This document shows, one piece after another, positions 56,754-64,000 of a stretch of DNA of 64,000 nt; within the stretch, counting starts at the first letter, position 1, and every line of letters begins with the position of its first letter. The translations under genes and the position numbers were made by a program. The stretch is from Porpolomopsis calyptriformis (lineage: Eukaryota > Basidiomycota > Agaricomycetes > Agaricales > Hygrophoraceae): the NCBI GenBank assembly GCA_951640195.1, contig OX621164.1, positions 3,329,098 through 3,393,097 of the forward strand, in the 5' to 3' direction. The notes under the pieces are model-generated. The model was not told the DNA's origin. It searched no databases and saw nothing but the letters and a program-made list of their open reading frames with translations.

Positions 56754-57316
56754 TGATGCAATGTGGAGCCATCTGAGCTCTGGGATCTGCCCTGAGAGAT
56801 GATGGGAGGCACAATAGAAAGGAGCTATCAAAGAAATCATAAAAATCAAAGAAATAGAAGAAATCGGAAATTCAGAGCACTCTCTAGAGTGCTAGAGGCA
56901 GTCAAAGAGGCTCAAACATGAAGGACTGGATGTGGGACGATGGAATCTATCTTCCTTCTCTATGATACAAACATATCTACAAGTAAATATATCTGTGAAA
57001 ACAAAGATCCTTTTATATGCTATATAGTAAAGGGATGAGACTTCTGAACAAAGCCACCAGTGAAAGGGTCAATGGAAACAATGGAAATCTACACAATGGA
57101 CATCTGGCTATCAGATGCATCCTTTGATATGAGCTGCAATCACGGATCGAAGGATCGAAGAATTCGAAGAAATTTGGAGAATTCAGAGATAAATCACTGG
57201 ACAGGAAGCTGAATCGTGTAGTCAAGGACATCATAGAAGTGTAGTAGACATCTGGGGGATCACGTCGATATATAAAACATGTCCTCCAGAGCTCAGGGGA
57301 CCAAGGGGTTGTATCA
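56754..57316. repeat. 563 bp insert in copy 4
   Basis: Absent from the other copies. It starts TGATGCAA, ends TTGTATCA, and CAGAGCTCAG recurs in inverted orientation near both ends. It is flanked by CCAT and CTAT, an approximate 4-bp duplication. Either a solo LTR (TG..CA) or a short inverted-repeat element; no coding frame. Confidence 0.6.
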
Positions 57317-58126
57317 CTATCTTGGCTATCTCCTATACCATACTATCCCTCAGGAACTCCATGAAACTCGAAACTACTTGACCATCTAATGTGGCCAACT
57401 TATTTCCCCAATAGATTGCCCCATTGGTATCTCCACCAGAGGCCTGCAACTCAGCAGCCTTCCCCATCACAATCTTTCTTACTTCCTCACCCAACTAATC
57501 ATTGGTGGGACTCCACAACAAACTGGGAGGATTTTCTTCCTCCTCGATCTTGACATTGATATTGGTCAATGACATTGACAGATCTTCCACTAAGAAATAA
57601 GGAGTCAACAAATATGAAGAGAGTGAGAGAGTTTAGAGCTTACAACTAGAAACAGGACTTGGACCAGGGGTCCAAGGACAGAAGGAGGGACTGGCAGCCT
57701 AGTGCTCAGGCTTGGGATCAGCAAAGGGGAGAGGGTGCCCCCAACAATTGGAACTCCAATCAACTCGCTCCTCTAAAGGGAGCTGGGAAGTAGGGGGAGG
57801 GGTGTTATCCCTAGCTAAAAGAAAGGGAAAGCCTATTATCAATAAACAAAGACTGATAGAGACAAAACAAGATACTCACCAAGTGGATCCTCCATTAAGC
57901 CACAAGTATGCTAGATCAGCCAGCAAACATATGGACACTTCTTGACCTTTTGCTTGCCACCACAAGCAAAGCAGGAGAAAGACGACCAGCAGAGGTCAGC
58001 ATCAGAGGGGATACGCTAAAGGTAGTAATGGAATGAATTGCAATCAAGAAAGATGGGGGCAGTGCAATGCACAACCCCAGACTGCTTGAAGAATTAGATG
58101 TAGTGACCTTGGTGGGAGGGAGTCAT
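57317..58126 (-). pseudogene. Gene B in LTR-like copy 4 (broken)
   Basis: ATG at 58126 and the zinc-knuckle region are recognisable. Exon 2 has a TAG, and the 563 bp insert separates the last codons. Exon 2 follows the copy 2 type. Confidence 0.65.
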
Positions 58127-58934
58127 GATAATTGACAAGGATTGAACTGAAGCATAGGGATACAACCCCTCACCTTTTATATGCCTACAGGCAAAGGGAG
58201 GACTAAAAGAAGCTTCCTCAGTCAAAGAAGAGAAACCTGATACACTGGGCAAGAAATAGAAACAATAGTGATCTCATGACTAGGAGAACAATGGGAACCA
58301 GTCATGAGACAACACAGCCCACTGCTGTGGAAGGCTATGCCCAATAGAGTTGAGTCATCAGAAGCACACAGCCTTCCACAGCATGACTAGGAACAATAGC
58401 AAACCTTAAATCGGAGGCTGTGAACAAATGGAAAAAGAGGGTGACTGCAGAGGCTGACTCATAATAACTCCTACTTAGGAAATACTATATAAACCCTGAG
58501 GGTGAAGCGGATCATCACTTCATCCTCCTGTGAGATTACTTGTAGTAGCATGAATGCAATCAGAATCATCAGACTCCCTTTCAATCAGACAAGGAAAGAG
58601 AAACACAAACTCAAAACAATTGAGCCAACTGTTCATACCTATATTCCCTAAACTCTCAGCAGAGGCATGCAACAGAACTTCTTTGTAGAAGTCAAACTTA
58701 ACACTGAAGGAATCATTACCCTTTATGAAGACGTTCCTATCAGAACCTTTTTCTATATCCTCTTAGACCTATTGAGCTCCAAGGCCTGCCTTGTGATTAA
58801 TGAAAAGACTTGCAACTACAGTTGCAACAATTCCTGCATATTCTTGCATTTGTTTTGCATTTGTTTTGCATGATTTTGTATTACTAAATCAGATAGAAAT
58901 TAAATTTTGTCCAATCCAGGCCCTCATACCTTGC

Positions 58935-59416
58935 ATTGTTCTGTGACTCTGTTAAGTTTGGTTGATGATTGTCTAAATTTTCAGAAATACTTTTCCAAGG
59001 ACTGTCATCCTGATTGTGCAGATTATTGTTGAATACTGGACCTGCATGATCTTGGATTGATCCCAAATGCCTAGACCTTCAAGTATCAATAGGAGAGACT
59101 GAAAAAGATAGTTGCATTGGTCAGCAAACAAGCAGTTGCATTGGATGATGTTGAAATGTTGTTTCCAATTTTCATTTAAAAATTCATACATTCACTCTTG
59201 CATACGCAACACCATTTTTGTACCATAATCAAGGGTCTTATCCAACTTCCATGGTTGTGTTGAACATTCAGAGTCAAACATCATCGTAACTCACACGCAT
59301 CCAACTGATGGTCACACTCAGTCAGATCACGCCATCATACAACTCACGGGTGTTGTACACCGAGCAACTCAGTTCGTAACATAAGTATTCCACACTGAAA
59401 GAAACTCGTTCCACTT
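58935..59416. other. Intergenic region, no gene seen
   Basis: Between fold-back element FB1 and the stop codon of the RRM gene. It probably includes the 3' untranslated region of that gene in its last part. Nothing else recognised. Confidence 0.55.
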
Positions 59417-60804
59417 TTACCTCCGATCATCATACCGTCGATCGTAGTCCCGTCTGTCATAGTCACGATATCCGCGATCATAATCCCGTCCACCACCACC
59501 GCCACCACCACCGCCACCACCACCGCCACCACCGCGATATTCATCGTACCGCCCGCGACGTCGATCATCATAATCACGCGAGTAGCGGCTGTCGTACGGT
59601 CGAGGATCATACGGGCGTTCAACTGCCCACATTATGAAAAACGGGTCACTTAAAACCGACAATTTGACGTACAATCACTCCGCTTCGGCGGTCCGTAGTA
59701 CCTGCCCGGAGTAGGCGTCCTAGCACGTCCTCTACGAGCCTGTCCACATTCAGCCGTTAATTGTCTTTGAAATTTTAAAAAAAATTAATCAATCACCTTT
59801 TCTACCGTCATGTTCTTGCCCATCAGGTCAGTTCCGTTCAGCGCCGTAATAGCTGCCTCTGCCTCCTCTCCGGTCTCCATGGTCACAAATCCAAACCCAC
59901 GGGACTCGCGGGTGTGAGGATCGTACATGACCGAAGCCTTCTTGACCTATACATGAATCAGAACAAGAAACAAGAGAAATGGAAGAAGACTCGAACCCGG
60001 CCGATTTTGGCAAACGCAGCTTCCAAATCACGAGTGTCAACCTTATGACTCAGGCCGGAAACGTGGAGGTTGTTTCCAGGATTGACATCCCCACCGCGGC
60101 TGTTTACGAACAAGTGTGAATTAACTATAGGAAGGGAAAACTAGACACCGACCTTCTGTCACTATCCCTGTTACCCCCAGGGCTCCGGCTCCTGCTCGAC
60201 CTTCGCAGGGGCTCGCCTCCTCTATCATGGCCGCCAGGGGAACGCACGGCGGTGGTTGAGTTCCAGCCAGGGTCCTCGGCGACCAGGCCGTTCCCGTTGT
60301 TCAGGTCGTGCGCGGGGATGCTGATGCCGCTGTTTGACGGCGCGATGTCTTGGGATTGCCAGGCTGAGAGAAGGAGAAAAAAAAAAGGGGGGGAGGGGGG
60401 ATGTGAGGGGGGGGAGGAAAAAGCGAATGGTCAGGGTGGGTTTTATTATGCCGGGAGTTAGTGGGGAGTGTATGACGACGTGTGTCCTCCAAGGCGAGAA
60501 AATGAAAAGGGGAGAGAACCGTGGAAAATTATTTCTCTCGATGTTGGCCTTGAGCCAGAAAGAAATGGAGGGGACTCGAAAGATGGGAGGTTCGAACAAA
60601 ATATGAGGGGGGGATTAACGAGACAACTGGGGTGTCTGATGATGCATGTATGATGCGATGGTGTGTACTGAAGTTTTCTGAGGCTGGTGTCTTTTATTTT
60701 TTTTATTTTAAATTTTCACCGTGTGGCGGAAGAGAAGAGAAAGAAGAGTGAAGAACGCGTCGTCGTGGTCGCTGTGCTGATGCTGAAGACGTACCGTCAT
60801 CCAT
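59417..60804 (-). CDS. Tra2-like RRM/SR splicing factor
   Basis: Exons (minus): 60795-60804, 60153-60363, 59997-60099, 59797-59946, 59679-59739, 59417-59622. All joins are in frame and give 246 residues. After MDDAWQSQDIAPSNSG comes an RS-rich segment (RRSSRSRSPGGNRDSDR). The RRM follows, with RNP2 LHVSGL near residue 85 and RNP1 RGFGFVTM near residue 125. Next is a linker RRGRARTPTPGRYYGPPKR, typical of Transformer-2 proteins, and a C-terminal YD/DR-rich tail around a 15-glycine run. Such proteins bind exonic splicing enhancers in the nucleus. The first exon has only ten coding bases and is followed by a 431 bp intron; the other introns are 50-57 bp. Intact and divergent to SMC4. Confidence 0.88.
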
Positions 60805-60963
60805 GTTGAGCGAAGTCGTTGAGATGTGGGTGGGTGAGAGGAAGTAGATTGTGGTTTGATGAAAAAAAGAGGAAGAAAAAAAAAATGATTTTTTTGGTTT
60901 CACTGCCAAATGTCACGTCACGATTTTGTGACTTTATCACGTGATCTTACCACCCCTTCAACC
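60805..60963. promoter_or_regulatory. Divergent promoter between the RRM gene and SMC4
   Basis: 159 bp between the two start codons. It contains TGTCACGTCACG (60910-60921) and a palindromic TCACGTGA (60937-60944), an E-box/CRE-like pair. No TATA box is evident. Confidence 0.55.
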
Positions 60964-63900
60964 ATGCCTCCTCGTCGATCAACACGCTCAACGAAGACTC
61001 TAACCGAAGCAGTACATCCAGTACCGACAAATCCATCGAAACGGAAGCGAGGTGACGTACAGCCAGAGGAGAAGGAAAATGTCGCAAAGCCGCCATCGCG
61101 AACTCGGAAGACGGCCAACGCGAAGGCGAACGTGGCCGCTAACACCAAAGTTCACGCGACCACGCGTTCCAAAGGTCCGCTCAAGGAAGTGATCAAGAGT
61201 GAGGAGGAGATACAAGACGAAGATGAAGATGAGGTGCCTCCCGTGAAGAAAGTGCGTCCTTCGCCTGAACTGGAAGATTCGGAGGAAGATGTCAAGGAAG
61301 TCAAGTGGAGAAAAGGGCGTAAAACACCCGCAGGTCCTGCTAAGCAATCAAAGTCGAACGTGGTCAAGAAGGCTGTAAAGGAGAAGGACATGGATATAGA
61401 CGATGATGAAGAGGAATCTGACAGGGTGTCGAGAGATCGCGCAGCCGCGAGTAGGGCAAACAGTGCCCGAGTATCCACCCGGCCTGCGAGGGCTTCAACC
61501 AGGTCTAAGCGAGCCAACCCTGTGGACATTTCAGATAGCCCAGAGGAGCAGGATGAGGAAGAGGAGGATCCAAAAGTTCTTTCTCGAGGAAGGAACTCGC
61601 GGACAAAGGCGTCATCCAACAAAGTTCCCAGCCGGTCCTCACCAAGTTTAGTACGCGTTAAAGACGAAGACGCTCATTCTGACGAGGAAGAGGATGAACG
61701 CGTCGTCAAGGGCAGAAAAGCCAAACCCGCCGCACGTGCTGGAAAAACCAGGGGTGGTGCCCCTCCTTCCCGCTCCTCCAGGAAGCCATCCGAGCACTCT
61801 GAACCGCCAGACAGCGAATCCCAGCCCGAGTCCTCCGCAAAGACAAAGCGCACATCACTCAGTTCTGCTGATTCAAGTAATCAGGTCGAAGATGGTGCCG
61901 GCGTGGCGGGAGTCGACAGCGCCAGTCTTGCCGTACCCGAAGAAGAAGAAAAGTCACTTCTGGAACCGAAGCCTGTCCTTCTCATACCCCCCCTCTCTCA
62001 AAGCCAGCCACCACCCCCGGAAGAACCGCGGGGACCGAAATCACGTCTAGTTATCCATAAAATGGCACTTGTCAACTTTAAAAGCTATGCAGGGAGACAG
62101 GAAATAGGCCCTTTCCATAAGGTACGTTTCCTTCGTCTGTATGCGGAATACAATCCTTAACGATTTTCTCAGTCCTTCTCGTCTATCGTCGGCCCGAATG
62201 GGTCTGGTAAATCCAATACGATCGACGCGCTCTTATTTGTATTTGGCTACCGCGCGTCGAAAATGAGACAGGGCAAACTGTCCGAGCTTATTCACAACTC
62301 TGCGCGATACCCTGATCTGGACGACTGCAGCGTAGAGGTTCATTTTCGCGAAATTATTGATTTGGTGCGTGTCATCTGGGCTTGAACGACATAAGCGTTT
62401 TTGCTTTGCTTATCTTGCGTTTATTCTTCAGCCTGGACCTGACGCGTTTAAAGTGGTCCCCAACTCACAGCTTGTTGTTGCCCGCCAGGCGTTCAAGAAT
62501 AATTCTAGCAGGTATACTATCAACGGACGGGCGAGCAACTTTACCGAGGTGCAGACATTGCTCAAAGGAAGGGGTATCGACTTGGATCATAAACGATTCC
62601 TTATCCTCCAGGCAAGTTTCTTCTTGTTTAGAAACCCATAAATCATTCCCTAAATTTTCACATAGGGTGAAGTAGAGTCCATTGCGCAAATGAAACCCAA
62701 AGCACCGTCGGAGCATGAAGACGGTCTTCTTGAGTACCTAGAGGACATTATCGGGACCTCGAAATATAAAGAACCTATTGAGGAGGCGCTTCTCGAAATG
62801 GACCGACTCCAGGAGGATCGTGCTGAGAAAATGAACCGGCTCCGGATTGTAGAGCGCGAGAAGAACGCGTTGGAGGATAAGAAGAAGGAAGCGGAGGATT
62901 ATCTCAGGTTGCAGAACGAGCATGTCCGGGCGCTGTCTAGGTTGTGGCAGTGGTATTTGTGGAAATGTCTGATCAACGACGAGGAGTTTGAGAAGAAGAT
63001 GGTGGGTTTGTTTCCAGCTCCTTGTGTCTTCCTAACGCAGTGTTTTGTTGTTAGGCCCGTGTTGAAAAGGAGCTGGCTGAGGAGACCGAACGTAATAAGG
63101 ACGATATCACACACTTGGAGATGCTTGAGAAACATTATAAGGAGCGCGGGGAAGCGTACAAGGTCGGTGTGACTTCCCAGATGATGCGGCGTGCAGACTA
63201 AAAGGTCTTTTCGCGATGTTAGGAAGTTCAAGCTGCCGCTGCCGAGGCTGTAAAGGATCTGGCCGCACATGAGAAGCAAGAAGTTGGTCTGGAAGAAAGA
63301 CGCAAGCATGCTAATGGGAAGACCAAGAAGTTGAAGAAATCCTTGCAAGAAGTGCGTCCAGGCTTGGTCATTTTCGTGATCCTTTTCCGCTTAACAGACT
63401 TTCGCAGGACCAACATTCTCTAACCACGGCTGGTCATACCGTCTCGGATAGTGTAGAGAAGATGGAAAGAGAGAGAACAAAGCTAGACGAGTTGGAGGCT
63501 TCACTGGAGAAAGAGGAGAAAGTCCTAGAAGGGATTCGAGACAGTTTGAAAGGTATATATACCTCTCAATATTTCGATCTAGGCCATTCTGACGTTTGTA
63601 TCCGTCATCCAGACAAAACACAGGTGTTCCATGATCAGATTGAGGTAAAACAGAAAGAACTCCAGCCATGGACGGCAAAGATCAATAGTCAGCAAGCGGA
63701 GATTGATGTTGCGTCCAGCGAACGAGACGCGTTGGCTAAGAAAGCGGAAGCCGTGAAGGAAGCTAGCCTGGAAGCGCAGGAGAATCTTCGTAAATTGCAG
63801 AGTGATCAGGAAGCAAAGGTGAGAGCTCTCGCGCGGAAAATATCAAGCAGGTCTGATATTGTTGCTCCAGTCCACCGAGCTGGAGAAATTGAAGGCGAAT

Positions 63901-64000
63901 AAGGATAATCAGCAAAAGGAGCTCAGAGCGACGGAGAAGAAGCTCAAGGTACTCTCTTCTGCCTTTGCGCCCCTTATCTTTTGGGTAATTGGGAAGTCCG
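60964..64000 (+). CDS. SMC4: SMC4 condensin subunit, 5' part
   Basis: Exons: 60964-62121, 62173-62364, 62432-62611, 62666-63001, 63055-63162, 63223-63351, 63408-63552, 63613-63819, 63871-63948, continuing past the window. The first 360 or so residues are a charged, low-complexity extension. The SMC head begins at LVIHKMALVNFKSYAGRQEI, with Walker A GPNGSGKS at 62191-62214 and FLILQGEVESIAQMKPKAPS typical of SMC4. A long coiled coil follows from about residue 600. The intron after 62611 begins GCAAGT (GC-AG type); the rest are GT-AG. I chose ATG 60964 (ACCATGC) over the in-frame ATG at 60910. The product works with SMC2 in condensin to compact mitotic chromosomes. It appears intact as far as seen. 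Confidence 0.93.

Larger units (their letters stand above)
56591..58829 (+). mobile_element. 1.7 kb LTR-like element, copy 4, with 563 bp insert
   Basis: TGTCATGAAATTGG at 56591 to GTTGCAACA at 58829, target duplication ATTCC (56586-56590 and 58830-58834). It carries its own insertion at 56754-57316. ORF A (about 58636-58829) has lost its ATG and some codons but keeps EGIITLYEDVPIRTFFYILL. Confidence 0.87.
55737..58928. mobile_element. Fold-back element FB1 with tandem-repeat arms
   Basis: Flanked by CCTTGC on both sides (55731-55736 and 58929-58934). The ends are inverted repeats of about 65 bp starting TATGAGGG and including ATTTCTATCTGATTTAG. Inside, short tandem repeats are arranged as a mirror: GGAATATGCA and GTGCAGAGTTGTGCAAAG in the left arm and their complements in the right, centred near 56318. 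LTR-like copy 4 is inserted in the right arm. Without it FB1 is about 950 bp. No gene. Confidence 0.85.

Noticed and set aside
59344..59674. Alternative minus-strand frame over the glycine run as its own gene
   Set aside because: It is out of frame with the RRM gene exon, which joins cleanly to the other exons.
60225..60606. Open frames on both strands inside the long first intron of the RRM gene
   Set aside because: Low-complexity G/A-rich or C/T-rich sequence overlapping a well supported exon and intron; shadows only.

Overview
The window is from a filamentous basidiomycete, most likely an Agaricomycete. The right end carries two ordinary fungal genes with many 50-60 bp introns. Everything to their left, about 58 kb, is nested mobile DNA dominated by Ty3/gypsy retrotransposons, two families of which end their integrase with a chromodomain.

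Layout, left to right. 1-5736: minus-strand Ty3 element E1 (family G1), cut by the window edge. 5737-27565: plus-strand element I of a very large Ty3 family (B). It is interrupted by a small solo LTR (6052-6369), by G1 element E2 (9212-17602) and by chromodomain Ty3 element E3 (18791-26197). 27566-49052: second family-B element II, about 12.5 kb after subtracting E4 (30219-37452, minus strand, related to E3) and a 1.7 kb LTR-like insert. 49053-55736: AT-rich mix of palindromes, a fold-back element holding a solo LTR, a decayed Tc1/mariner element (52152-53746) and the tail of a malic enzyme gene. 55737-58928: second fold-back element. 59417-60804 (minus): Tra2-like RRM/SR splicing factor. 60964 to the edge (plus): SMC4 condensin subunit. 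These two host genes share a 159 bp divergent promoter.

Four copies of one 1.7 kb sequence (543-2249, 13582-15283, 40103-41798, 56591-58829) each sit in another mobile element. Each has TGTCA..TGACA-type ends and a 5-bp target duplication, so they look like solo LTRs. Each holds two divergent TATA promoters. One drives a reading frame that runs out of the element end. The other drives a three-exon gene for a protein of about 245 residues with a CCHC-like zinc knuckle. Intron positions and reading frame agree between copies. I regard this as the most interesting system in the window.

Family B is also unusual: Gag-protease, a separate reading frame of about 820 codons (ORF-X), then RT-RNase H-integrase, then two further small ORFs. 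One of these small ORFs (ORF3) has a recognisable relative in the unrelated G1 element.

Almost every retrotransposon gene is broken. In E2 all eleven internal stops are TGA, mostly where an arginine codon CGA is expected, and three E3/E4 or I/II comparisons show CGA and TGA at the same site. That points to deamination of methylated CpG. Several catalytic residues are lost too, so most copies look dead; the host genes look intact.
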